From: Clarkia xantiana subsp. parviflora
Lineage: Eukaryota > Streptophyta > Magnoliopsida > Myrtales > Onagraceae
NCBI GenBank assembly: GCA_036873135.1
Contig: JAPTYO010000017.1
Coordinates: 7,936,001 to 8,000,000, forward strand
Direction: 5' to 3'
Length of the DNA stretch: 64,000 bases
Program-made: the position numbers and the translations under genes
Shown here: in pieces, positions 53,643 to 64,000 of the stretch
Position numbering within the stretch: the first letter of the stretch is position 1
Layout: the number at the start of each line of letters is the position of its first letter
Notes under the pieces: generated by a model
Told to the model about the DNA's origin: nothing
Databases searched by the model: none
What the model saw: the letters and a program-made list of their open reading frames with translations, nothing else

Positions 53643-54226
53643 GGCAAAAGGACAAGGGAAGGGACATAATCGTGATCGTTGAAGACGAAACGATTTGATC
53701 AGAGCCGTTGAACCATGGGACGGCACGGAGGAGACAGCTGGATGGGTTTGATCTGTGCCGTTGAAGAGGAAATGACACGATCTTAATCGACGAGATTATA
53801 GGCACGGAGGAGACGGGTGTGACGTCACAGTTACTTTTTCAGAAAAGAGCAGTCACGCTGGTTTAAACACCGTTTCTCTATCCTCAGGCATTTAATGATG
53901 CAGTAACCAAGGAGCCTCCTCGAATTTGGCAACTGCCCATGGGGCCTGGTGGGCCCAAGGCAATCATAAGAAAGAGACTCTGATATGTAACGATCACACG
54001 CAAGGCAAAAACCTCCGACAGTGGTATCAGAGGGTGTGGAAATAAAAGCCTTCGACAAAGAGACATCAAGGAATGTGAAGGTTAAAGTCCCCGAAGGAGG
54101 TATCGGGAGGTGCGAAGACAAGGGCCTCCGACGGTGGTATCGGAAGGCATGAAAGCGAAAGACTTCAACAAGAGAGGTCAAAAGATCTGGACTGGAAGAC
54201 ACGACGAACTAAAAGTCCCCCATGTC
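53643..54226. other. G3: interval between antisense promoter and 3' LTR
   Basis: Noncoding. It contains repeated GGTATCGGGAGGTGCGAAGA/CAAGGCCTCCGACGGTGGTATC-type segments near 54010-54160 (two to three loose copies; the equivalent in G2 is near 15730-15830). It is probably the upstream control region of the antisense gene. Confidence 0.5.
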
Positions 54227-54237
54227 TTGGGGGAAAA
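54227..54237 (+). promoter_or_regulatory. Polypurine tract of G3
   Basis: TTGGGGGAAAA immediately before the 3' LTR; the expected second-strand primer site. Confidence 0.8.
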
Positions 54238-55003
54238 TGATGGGTTCCGATGTAATCGTTAGTCCCGTTAACAGCCAATGGACGGCGAGTAGGTCCAGTG
54301 GGCCTCGTGAAAAGCCTGGAAGGCCCAGAGGCCCAGCACGAAGGGTTCCGACTTTAGTGGTCCCGATGAATGAGCTGAATGCTCCCGATGAGAAGCCTCT
54401 GAGTAGGCCCCGATATGCCTTAGTAAAGGCCCCGATAATAAAGCCCCACAGAGGCTGGACCTGTCCCGTAGAGACTGAAGGTCCTGGGTGGTGATCTAGA
54501 ATGAGACAACTCTGGAGTCCCCGACAGGAGTCGAGACTTGTGATCAGAGGATAAGACCGAGAAACCCGCCTATTAGATGAGAGTAGTGGGAAGACGGTTG
54601 AGATATAGATAATCTCCCCCGAGATACGCAGGGCGTGCCCGAGATACACGGAGGTACGGGTAAGATACGCGGAGCGTGGGGCGAGATATACGGAATCCTA
54701 CCCGAGATATACGGAATCATGGCGAGATACATGGAATCGTGGGTAAAACTGCCAAGCGCAGTAACAGGTAACTGAGTAACTCCTCCTTCTATATAAAGGA
54801 GGAGGTTACCTCAGATCAAAGGAGGACTACTCTAATACGAACTTAGATTTTTGCTTACCACCCATTGATCACCGTACTCATTTAAGCATCAGAGAGGGAT
54901 TCTGCGTCACCACCCAGGTCATCCCCTTTTGCAGGACCACGCGGAGCCTAGGAGTCCAAGCATTCCGTCAAGGACGTAACGGAGCTTCGCCCGTGATCCA
55001 ACA
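54238..55003 (+). repeat. 3' LTR of G3
   Basis: 766 bp, nearly identical to 43673-44438. By eye the changes are one in the middle (AGCCCCRCAGAGG) and five in the last 130 bp. Confidence 0.95.
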
Positions 55004-55216
55004 AGAGGAAATTATGACCCATGCTATAATTATATGACAATTCATCCATTGCATACTAAACATAATTGTTATTATACGAGGATAACATACTCTTATATTA
55101 ATCTTTCTTTCTCAATATTAATAACAACTTGATTTATTTGGAAAAAAAATTAGTTTATTTTTATACATTTAATTTTTTGAACTTTAAAATTGTACATATT
55201 TTTTACACAATATATA

Positions 55217-56093
55217 TTGGGTTAATAACCTAGGAATGATCCGAATTTTGGCCCATGTTAACTGGAGAGGTCTGAATTTTCAAATGTTGATTGAGAGGTT
55301 TCAGGTTTCAACTTTGTGGATATAAGAGGTCTCCGTTAATTTTTTCCGTTAAAACTAACGGAAGTTGGTCACATGCCTGGCATGTGACCTGAAATAAAAT
55401 TAAATTCCCTTTTATCAAGTGTGCCCCTCACATGCTTGAAGTGAAAAGACAAAAATGCCCTTAAAGCCACCACGACTCCGGCCACCGCCACCCCGGCTCC
55501 GGCAACCACTACCCGACTCCAGAAACCACCACCCCAGCTCCGGCGACCACCACCCTACTCCGGCGGCCGCCTCTACGGCTCCGATTGGGCCCAAATCAGA
55601 GCCACAGGCCCCGATTGGGCCCAAAATGGAGCCAAAAATCTTTGATCTGGAGATCTGTGGCTATGGTCGGAGCCATAAAAATCCAGATCGGAGCTCTGTG
55701 GCCCCGACCGGAGCCACAGAGCTCTGATTGGCGCATTTTGGCTCCGATTTGGGTCCTATCGGAGCCACCGGCTCCGATTTGGAACCTATCGGGGCTGGTG
55801 ACTCTTATTTAGGCCTTATCGGAGCCGTGGTGGTGATCGTCGGAGTCCGGTGGTGGTCGCCGGAGCCAAGGTGGTGGTCGCCGGAGTCGGGGTAGTGGTG
55901 GTCGGAGCCGGGTGGCGGTGGACGGAGCCGAGGTGGTTTTAATTTTACTTCAGGGGTAATTTTGTAATTTCACATTTCCTCAAATAAGATATTAAATAAA
56001 AAAATATTAAAAGGGGCAAGAATTTCATTTCACACAATTCTGTTAAATTTAACCCTAAAAATGAACTGAAAACCTTAAATCAACAAAGTTGAA
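55217..56093. mobile_element. Foldback-type element with CCACC/GGTGG arms
   Basis: The left part begins GGGTTAATAACC and passes through TTTCAACTTTGTGGAT (55306), an ACGGAAGTT block and a palindrome, TCACATGCC-TGGCATGTGA, near 55370-55390, then a CCACCACGACTCCGGCC run (55468-55570). The right part is roughly the reverse complement, with a GGTGGTGGTCGCCGGAG run (55820-55940) and ACAAAGTTGAAATTT (56082-56096). The centre has CTCCGATTGGGCCCAAA-type repeats. The right end is cut off at the junction with G4. It carries no coding capacity. Confidence 0.7.
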
Positions 56094-59000
56094 ATTTCAC
56101 CGCACAAATGGTCATGACACCAATCACTGTCGGGAACTGAAGAAGGAAATTGAAAAGCTAATCCAGAAGAGGAAGCTCAAGGAATTCGTCGGGGATAAGC
56201 GGTGCCGATCCCGCTCTCGGTCCCGATCGCGGTCCCGTTCCCGATCCCGCGATCGGTCCCCGAAAAAGAAGAGAACTGATCCAGAGTCATCCGGTGCTCG
56301 CAAGGAGAGACGAGTTATCAACGTGATTCATGGAGGATTTGCTGCTGGAGGTGATACCTCATCCGCCCGAGAGGTCTATGCCTCTAGAATCCCTACGGCA
56401 GTGGTACTGGGTAAGAGGTCCCGCTCTTGGACCTTGAAAGAAGAGATGGTAATCTCCTTTTCATCGGAAGACCTCATAGGCGTGGAGACTCCGCATGACG
56501 ATGCCTTGGTGGTAACCTTGGATGTGGATGGGTTTGAGATGAAGAGAATTCTAATCGATGGAGGAAGTTCCTCCGACATTCTATTCATGGACGCGCTGGA
56601 AGCTATGGGGAAGACAAAGAAAGATCTGAAGGAGGCAAACTTCCCGATGGTCGGGTTCTCTGGCTCAACCTCATACCCGCTAGGAGTAATCACCTTACCA
56701 GTAGAGTTTGGTAGTGGGTGGAAATCAGAAAGGAGGAACGTGGAGTTTGTCGTGGTTGATTCCGCGGGGACCTACAACGCGATTATCGGGAGAACCACCA
56801 TTAATCCCCTGATGGCGGTTGCCTCGACTGTGCACCAGAAGATGAAGTTCCCGACCGACCACGGAGTCGGAGAGGTCAAAGGCGACCAGGTGGCTTCCCG
56901 AAAGTGCTATGTGAATGCCACTCGGAGGAGGAGGCGAGAGGCCATGACTGTCCTCCAGACAGACACAGATCCCAGAGAAGAGTTTGGGCGTCCCGCCCCC
57001 GTAGAAGATCTGAAAGAAGTCGAGATCGAAGGACCCCAGAGGAAGGTGAAAATCAGGTCTGCCCTGACTGAAGAGACAGCCCAAAAATTGGTGGAGTTGC
57101 TGAAGGAGTTCAAGGAGCTGTTTGCCTGGTCCCCCAACGATATGCCAGGAATCAGCCCCGATGTGATCGTACACGAGCTGAAGATAGACCCCGCGATCAA
57201 GCCTATCACACAGAAAAGGCGTTCGATGGGCACGGATAAGAAGATCGCGATCCAGCAGGAAGTGGGCAGGTTGCTCGATGCTGGGTTCATTAAGGAGCTC
57301 CGATTCCAGACTTGGGTGGCCAACCCAGTGCTGGTGAAGAAGACCAACGGGAAATGGCGAATGTGTGTGGACTTCCGCGACTTGAACAAGGCTTGCCCAA
57401 AGGACTGCTATCCACTCCCGAGAATCGATCAGTTGGTGGATGCCACGTCAAGACACGAACTGTTGAGTTTCATGGACGCGTATTCAGGCTACAACCAAAT
57501 CAAGATGGTCAAGGAAGACGCCCCCCATACAGCGTTCTACGCAGACAGTGACATCTATCACTACGATGTCATGCCTTTCGGGTTGATCAATGCCGGGGCA
57601 ACCTACCAACGGATGTGAACAAACTGTTTGGAGATATGCTGGGAGAAACCATGGAAGCTTACGTGGATGATATGTTGGTGAAGTCCCGACAAGCCGAGGA
57701 TCACGTGCACAACCTTACCATGGCGTTTGAGCGGATGAGGCTCCATCAAGTTCGCTTGAACCCGTCGAAATGCGCCTTCGGAGTCCACTCAGGGAAGTTT
57801 TTGGGCTTCATGGTGAGCCAAAGAGGAATTGAAGTGAATCCTGAGAAGCTGAGGGCAATCGAGGAGATGCAGTCTCCGATAAACCATCGGGAGGTGCAAG
57901 TGCTGAATGGCCGAATAGCTGCAATGAATCGCTTCTTGTCCAAAGCCAGCGACCGATCAATGCCGTTTTTTGAAGTCCTGAGGGCCAACAAGAAATTCGA
58001 ATGGACCGCCAAATGTGAAGAGGCGTTCCAAGCACTCAAGCAGCACCTTCGCACACTCCCCCCGTTGGCGAAACCGGTTCCAGGCGAGCCGCTCTACCTT
58101 TATTTGGCTGTTTCTGAATTTGCCATTAGCTCTGTGTTAGTAAAGATTGTCGAGGGTAATCAAGTCCCCGTCTATTATGTAAGCAAGGCATTTGCCAAAT
58201 CTGAATTGAACTATCCCGCCGTTGAGAAGTACCTCTTTGCGTTGATTATTACTGCTCGGAAGCTAAGGCCGTATTTCCACGCACACGAGATCACTGTGCT
58301 GACGAACCAGCCTTTGAAGCATTTTTTGAACCGACCGGATGCGTCGGGGAGATTAGTGAAATGGGCAGTAGAGCTTAGTGAGTTTCGAATACACTTTGCT
58401 CCAAGAACGGCAATTAAGGGCCAGGCGTTGGCGGATTTTATAGCAGAATCTACAGCCCCCGATCTAGAAGAAGCGGGCCCTGTAGAGGGGGCAACCGTGG
58501 AGGTCCCGATAGAAGAACAACCAGAGAGGGCAGAGCAATCAGAACAGCCAAACAAGGAAAATACTTGGGAGATGTACACGGATGGCTCCGCGAGTTCGGA
58601 CGGATCAGGAGCGGGCTTCTTGTTGATACCACCAGGTGAAGGTGAACCGCTCCGATACGCCTTGGCTTTAACATTCAAGGCCACAAACAACGAAGCGGAG
58701 TACGAACCTCTTATCACGGGCCTAAAAATTGCTAAAGGCACTGGAATCGATCACTTGAGAGTGAAGTGCGACGCAGCTTTAATCGTGAACCAGGTTCAAG
58801 GGCGATACGAAGCAAGGAGTCCAATAATGAAGAAGTATCTGCGAGAGGTACAAGCCCTGAAAGAGAGCTTCAAAAGCTTTGATATTGAGGCAATTCCGAG
58901 GGAGGAAAACGTAGAGGCAGATGCCTTGAGTAAATTTGCCCTGGGGGCACCCTTGGAAGAAAATCGGAAGGTGCACTTCTTGGAGAAGGTGATCTTGTCA

Positions 59001-60293
59001 AACATCGACCCAACACAGGTGTGCACCATTGAAGCAAGAACGGAGGAGGAGCCAACCTGGATGACCCCGATAGTCGCGTACCTGACTACGGGGGCAGTCC
59101 TCGATGATCAAGTGGCAGCGGACAGGATACGTCGGATCGCGGCCAATTATGTGATGCTGGACAATTAGCTATACAAGAAGGGCTGGTTCTCGACTCCGTA
59201 CTTGAAATGTGTAGCAGAACCCGACACCAGTCGAATCCTGAAGGAAATGCATGAAGGGGTCGCGGCTTGCCACGAAGGGGCCCGATCCATTATGAGGAAG
59301 GTGTTGAACTTAGGCTACTATTGGCCCACGATGAACAAGGAAGCAACGGCGTTGGTCCGATCCTGCGACGTGTGCCAGAGGTACGCCCCGAGTATCGTGG
59401 CTCCGGCCGCTAATCTGACATCCATCAAGAGCGCTTGGCCCTTCGCGCAGTGGGGCATCGACTTGTTGGGACCTCTTCCACAAGCACAAGGACAATGTAA
59501 GTATTTACTTGTAGCAATCGATTATTTTTCGAAATGGATAGAGGCGAAGGCATTGGCCAGAACAACGGGGAAACAGATCGTCAAGTTCCTCCAGACCCAT
59601 ATTGTGTCCAGATACGGGATTCCTAAGGTGGTGATCAGCGACAATGGTCCACCGTTTAACGGCTCTCAGGTGAGGGAGTATCTGGAGGAGTTGAACATCG
59701 AGCATCGGACTGCTTCTGTGCGTCATGCTCAGACTAACGGCCAGGTGGAATCAGCCAACAAAATTGTGATGGATGGCCTAAAGAAGAGGGTCTATGCCTT
59801 GAAGGGTAAGTGGCTGAACGAACTGGAAAACGTGCTTTGGGCTGTTAGAACGACACCCAAACGATCAACAGGGGAGACTCCGTTTGGCCTCGTTTATGGC
59901 ACGGAAGCTGTCGCCCCCGTAGAGGTAGCTGTGGCGTCCCATCGGATGAGATATTACGAGCCCCTGACGAACGATGAAGTGAGACGTCTGGACTTGGACT
60001 TACTCGAAGAGAAGAGGCGGGAAGCCGATGAAGTCCTAGCTCGAATGCGTTTGGCGACGGCCAGGTACTACAATCGGCCAGTGAAGTCCCGACGGTTCTT
60101 TGTCGGGGAGGTGGTTTGGCGTCGCAACGAGTTCACCCTTTTGGATCGAATCAACAAGATGTCACCAAAATGGGAAGGACCTTACAAGGTCGTGGGGATG
60201 CCAGCTCCAAATGCGTACAAGTTGGAAAACCTCGATTGCAGAACGTTGAAGCATTCTTTTAGTGGCGAACACTTGAAGAAACACCATGCTTGA
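56094..60293 (+). pseudogene. G4 gag C-terminus and pol
   Basis: Plus strand. It starts within the Gag knuckle, then the RS run (CRSRSRSRSRSRSRSRDRSP), protease ILIDGGSSSDILFMDALEAMG, RT (KACPKDCYPLPRIDQLVD), second half of RT with YVDDMLVKSRQAED, Ty3 RNase H, second RNase H (EMYTDGSASSDGSGAG), and integrase (HEGVAACHEGARSI, ISDNGPPFNG, NGQVESANK, WEGPYKVVGMP). Lesions: one G lost at about 57615 in the QRM-VNK motif, and CAG to TAG at 59166-59168 (after VMLDN). The integrase block 59202-60293 is intact. Confidence 0.94.
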
Positions 60294-60760
60294 AGAAAGT
60301 CGCCTTAAGTGGTGCCCGATAAAGTCGCCTTAAATGGTGCACAATACTTAGATTTATTCTAAGTATCCAAAAGTCGCCTTCAGTGGTGCACGAGAAAAGT
60401 CGCCTTCAGTGGTGCACGAGAAAAGTCGCCTTAAGTGGTGCACGATCTTTAGGTTTATCCTAAGTAGTGATTAAAGTCTCCTTGAGTGGTGCGCGATCTT
60501 TAGGTTTATCCTAAGTAATGATTAAAGTCGTCTTAAGTGAGGCGCGGGACTAAGTCGCCTTAAGTGGTTCACAATCCTTAGATTTATTCTAAGTATCAAA
60601 AAGCCGCCTTGAGTGGTGCACGATACTAAGTCGCCTTGAGTGGTGCGCGATCTTTAGGTTTATCCTAAGTAACGATTAAGTAGTCTTAAGTGATGCGCGG
60701 AACTAAGTCGCCTTAAGTGGTGCAAGTTATTAAATCGTCGGGAAAGACGTACGAGAATGT
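60294..60760. repeat. Tandem-repeat zone of G4
   Basis: Reverse-complement version of the G1 array: AAGTCGCCTTAAGTGGTGCACGA units interleaved with CTTAGATTTATTCTAAG (near 60347 and 60580) and a variant CTTTAGGTTTATCCTAAG (near 60450, 60500, 60650). The hairpin motif carries AATAAA on the minus strand, the strand of the antisense gene. Confidence 0.9.
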
Positions 60761-60919
60761 CTTAAGTATTGAGGTTTCGACTTAAGCGCGTATAAGTAAA
60801 GTCACTCGGAGAAGTGCAACAAAAGATCGGAACTGAAGAAGTCTGATATTGATAAGGGCTCAAGGGCCCGACGACGACACAAGAGAAGAAGATACAAGGA
60901 CTCTAAAAGATAAAAACAT

Positions 60920-63626
60920 TCAAGCTTGGTCCTTGTCGGCAGCATTGACAGCAGCTGGGTCCGCGGAGTCGGTAGCAGAGGGATCCACAGGATTGGCTTC
61001 GGGAGGATTGACTATCGGGGCGTCCTCACTTGGAAGTTCAGAAGCGTCTTCGACAATTACAGGGGTACTCCCCCCATCACTCTCCTCGGAAAGAGCAAAA
61101 TACTTCTTCGCAAAGGGAGCGAGGGAAGGAGACTTGTCGAAGTTGATAGCATCCCCGTACTCCAGGTGGAGCTCCTCAACCGCATTGAAGAGAGTGTTCT
61201 CCAAAGAACTTCATGGCATCAGCTTGGAAGCCCTCAGACCTCCGATAGTCCTCCCGGCCCTTTACCTCCGCTTCGGCCAGCTGCGCAGGAAATCTCGCGA
61301 TTAGCTCCTCCAGAACCTTCTTCTCGAGGACTAGTTTGTCCTCGGCAGCCTTCTTCTCCTGGGTCAGCCTGTCCACAGCTGCCCCCCGCTCCTGCCGCTC
61401 TTGCCTCAAGAGCCCCTCGAAGTCCACGATGTGCTGCTGGAGGTCCCGAATCTTCTGATTGAGGACAGCCTGCTCCTTGACAAGCTTTCCCCGCGAAGAC
61501 TGGGAGGCCTTGAGATCCTCCTGAAGCTGCTCGCGGACCCCTCGGTCCCGCTCCCGGGACTCATCATAGGCAATTACATACCCGATGAGGCGGTTGTAGT
61601 CCCCGAGCTCCTGCAATAAGAAGGAAAAGTTTTAATGGACCTACGACTCGATTTATCATCAAAAAAAGAAAGAAGCGAAGTCTTACCTCTATGCGGCGCA
61701 CGGCCATATCCCTGACATCCCGCTGCATATGCGTCCGATTGAGGCAAATCGGATGCCGCATAGTAGGCAGGATCGAGCCTGCCAGCAGATGCAGGGCCAG
61801 CTCCCGATCCTGCTCCCCTTGTGTGAGCTGGACTCCTTGAAGCGTCTGGATAGGAGTCCAGGGGGCATTCTCTTGCGAAGGATCGAAGGGCTTGTAGAAG
61901 CTCCCATCAAGAGCAAGAGGAGAAACAGGACGAGGAATAGAAGGGCACGCCTCCGTCTCTGTCTAGGCCCGAACAGGGGAAGGAGTGAACTCGTGAATAG
62001 GCGATGGCTGCCGCTGCTGCGGAGAAGACGAAGGAGGCGGCCCCTGAGGGGTTGGTTTCAAGGGGGATTGCCCCGCCTTCCGACGCTGACGAGGGGGGTC
62101 ACCCCCGTCAGTCTCCTCGGAGGAGTCCAAAGTTTCCACCTGACGAAACTGTTCGCCAGTTGGAGCCTTCTCTCCAGCTGAGGAAGGCACCCCCGCTGAA
62201 GGCGGTGCGTCTGCGGAAGCTGCAGCACTCGATGGAGCTCCGGAGCGACCTGCACCTGGAGGATGAGAAGCTTCAGAAAGGTAGTCAGGGAGTTCATCGG
62301 GATTCTTACACCAAATAATACGTCGGGAGACGTATTGATCCTTCCCACGATAATGATAATGGCCTGCCTTCAAGACTCGGGGAGTTTCGCCTCGAAGGAT
62401 TCTTTTGACGTCAGCGATGCGGGCTTCCTTGGTCGAGGAAATCAAATCCTTCGGGACCATCCTTTTGTATGATTTAATAGCAAGTCGGAGTTGTTTACCT
62501 TCTTCAGCATTCTAGACATCGAAGAGCTGGTCCAGATCCACCCGCTTCCGCTTGGGTTGTTCCGCTGAAGGAGACCCCGACCTAGCAGCAGTCTTCTTGG
62601 CGGACTTCCTCTTCCGCGAGGGGCGGACAGCATCAGTCTCCCTCTGCTTAAGGAACAGATCGGTCAGCACAGATACCTTCTTGGCTGCAAACAGTAAACA
62701 ATGAAGAATTAGAAGTTTACCCAAGGAACCATATTGGAAGGGCCGTCGAAGAGCTGCCCCCTAGAAACAATATCAAGGAGTCGGATCCCGACGTGCACCA
62801 GGTCCCGCTCCACGAGTGAGTTGGCGTTGAGAGGAGTGTAAGACTCCTCCCACCGATAAAGCTGGATAAGTTGGAGAGTCTCAAAATCCTCGTCAGCATA
62901 AGTGTGGAAAGCAGGCGGAGGGTCCGCTGCCACCTCCCAACGAGGCCAAGGAATTGTGGAGTGACGGATAAAGAAGTAGCTCTTCTTCCAGCTACTGTTG
63001 TCGGACCCTGTATCAATCAAGAGTCCCCGACCCTTGACCACCTTCCAGGTGTCACTGGTCCAACCGTACCGGGCAAGCTGCTGCTTACTCCACTTGGGCA
63101 TCCGAGGGTAAAAGGCGCAAACCCCCGCCTCATTGCACTTCATCCCATAAAAGGTTCTGAAGAGTTGGAGGCTGTAGACCCACTTCTGTCGGAGACAGAG
63201 GACTTGAAAGGCGTTCCAGAGGCGGATGGCATGGGGAGAAAAGGTAGTGGGGTGCGTTCTGTAATGATGGCATTGCTCAACCAGGTTACCGCAAAAGGGG
63301 AACCTGATCCCCGCTGATATTTGTCCCGTAGAGACAAATACCTCCCCTTTCTGGGGACGAGTAACCTCAGGATTACTCGAGGGGCGATGCCGAGGATACG
63401 GGAAACGAGGTTCCCAGGTGATGGTGATACAACCCTCTCGGAGAGCTGCATCATAAGCAGTATTGGAGATCTCATTTGGAGCATAATCAAAACTAAAGGG
63501 TTTTCTCCCCTCAGAGCTGGAACCGCTGTCTGAAAAGCAACCAGGGCAAGAAAATATAGTGGGACTCTTGGAAAATTAGAAAGGAAAAGACGAACAAGCA
63601 ACAAAGGGAGATCCCTTACCAGACCT
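60920..63626 (-). pseudogene. Antisense intron-containing gene of G4 (Tat extra ORF)
   Basis: Minus strand, same model as G1: exon 1 63620-63626, exon 2 62721-63529, exon 3 61687-62684, exon 4 60920-61610; introns GTAAGG...TTTCAG, GTAAAC...TGCAG and GTAAGA...TGCAG. The start codon is lost: the micro-exon reads AGGTCTG instead of ATGTCTG. Further lesions are TAG at 62512-62514 (CAG in G1), TAG at 61963-61965, and a 10-nt deletion near 61195 in exon 4 that shifts the frame. The exon 2 domain is well kept (EGCIT.TWEPRFPYP, FCGNLVEQCHHY, HAIRLWNAFQVLC, FRTFYGMKCNEAGVC). Exon 4 is a coiled coil ending NAADKDQA. Confidence 0.75.
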
Positions 63627-63788
63627 GATGAAGTAGAGGTTGAAGGAGGTGAACGAAACTTCGTCGGAAAGATGATCGGAGAAACTCCAAAGACCTTCGG
63701 AATCACAAGGCTTGGAATCACAGAGGAATCGCAGAGAGCTCTTGAGAATTCGAAGACGGTAAAAGTTAAATTATGACCATGGCTAGGG

Positions 63789-63795
63789 TTTTATA
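63789..63795 (-). promoter_or_regulatory. TATA box of the G4 antisense gene
   Basis: TATAAAA on minus within GACTATAAAACCC, nearly identical in context to the G1 box at 3594-3600. Confidence 0.7.
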
Positions 63796-64000
63796 GTCGA
63801 AGAAGAAGGTTGAAAGGACACTTCGATCCGAGCCGTCGAAGTCGAAGAGTCTTAATCTGGACCATTGAGATGAAACGTGCAGAAGGACAACGGACGTAAT
63901 GATGAAACGGCCCAAAAAGCACTTTTCAGAAACGGACAGGCGCGAAAAATCAGGCACGTGGGCTGAAAACGTCACCCCATTATCTACTGCATTTAATGCA

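Larger units (their letters stand above)
43673..55003 (+). mobile_element. G3: young, complete Tat-lineage Ty3/gypsy element
   Basis: An 11.3-kb plus-strand element with 5' LTR 43673-44438, PBS 44440-44457, gag-pol 44493-50150, tandem repeats 50270-50745, antisense gene 50915-53479 (minus), polypurine tract 54227-54237 and 3' LTR 54238-55003. Both LTRs are 766 bp with about 6 differences by eye (about 99.2%). The TSD is perfect. It has the same LTR family as G2, in the opposite orientation. It is the only element here with an unbroken gag-pol, so it may be recently active. Confidence 0.95.
56094..64000 (+). mobile_element. G4: 5'-truncated Tat-lineage element, family A
   Basis: A plus-strand relative of G1 in the opposite orientation. 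The 5' LTR, PBS and about 480 gag codons are missing; homology begins at the nucleocapsid knuckle (FHRTNGHDTNHC). Pol runs to 60293, tandem repeats to about 60760, and the antisense gene to 63626. By comparison with G1 the 3' LTR should start about 180 bp beyond the right end of the window. Confidence 0.92.

Overview
This window is plant nuclear DNA, most likely from an angiosperm with a repeat-rich genome (probably a eudicot, by inference only). It consists almost entirely of nested and adjacent LTR retrotransposons. I found no cellular gene, no RNA gene and no prokaryotic feature. The evidence is paired LTRs with TG...CA ends and 5-bp target-site duplications, tRNA-type primer binding sites, Ty1/copia and Ty3/gypsy domain orders, spliceosomal intron signals and long-hairpin MITE-type elements.

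Layout. (1) Positions 1-14932 hold an old Ty1/copia element on the minus strand (copia-1). A Ty3/gypsy element, G1 (2496-13422, TSD AAACC), is inserted in its gag. (2) A second Ty3/gypsy element, G2 (14933-35004, TSD TTGGT/TTAGT), sits in the copia-1 5' LTR and is itself split by a third, N (22040-31566, TSD CCCAC). (3) Positions 35054-40090 hold a truncated, rearranged second copia element (copia-2) that contains a 505-bp palindromic MITE. (4) Positions 40091-43672 hold a gypsy-type LTR fragment and AT-rich DNA with a diverged tandem duplication and a CCACC-rich insert. (5) G3 (43673-55003, TSD AGAGG) is a young plus-strand gypsy element with 766-bp LTRs that differ at about 6 sites and an unbroken gag-pol of 1885 codons. 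(6) Positions 55217-56093 hold a foldback-type element abutting G4, a 5'-truncated gypsy element that runs off the right end.

All five gypsy elements have the features of the Tat lineage. They encode a Gag with a CX2HX4HX4C knuckle (lost in N), protease, reverse transcriptase, a Ty3 RNase H, a second (archaeal-type) RNase H and an integrase. A long region then separates pol from the 3' LTR. That region carries tandem repeats and, on the opposite strand, an extra gene with its own TATA box just inside the 3' LTR. In G1-G4 this gene has a conserved intron pattern that starts with a 7-nt coding micro-exon; N has a divergent short version. Each element is therefore a pair of convergent transcription units, with gag-pol driven from the 5' LTR and the antisense gene from an internal promoter, meeting at a tandem-repeat zone rich in AATAAA motifs. 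Extra ORFs in Tat elements are known in the literature; the promoter, micro-exon and hairpin poly(A)-like repeats are read here directly from the sequence. Every antisense copy in this window is damaged, even the one in G3 whose gag-pol is intact.
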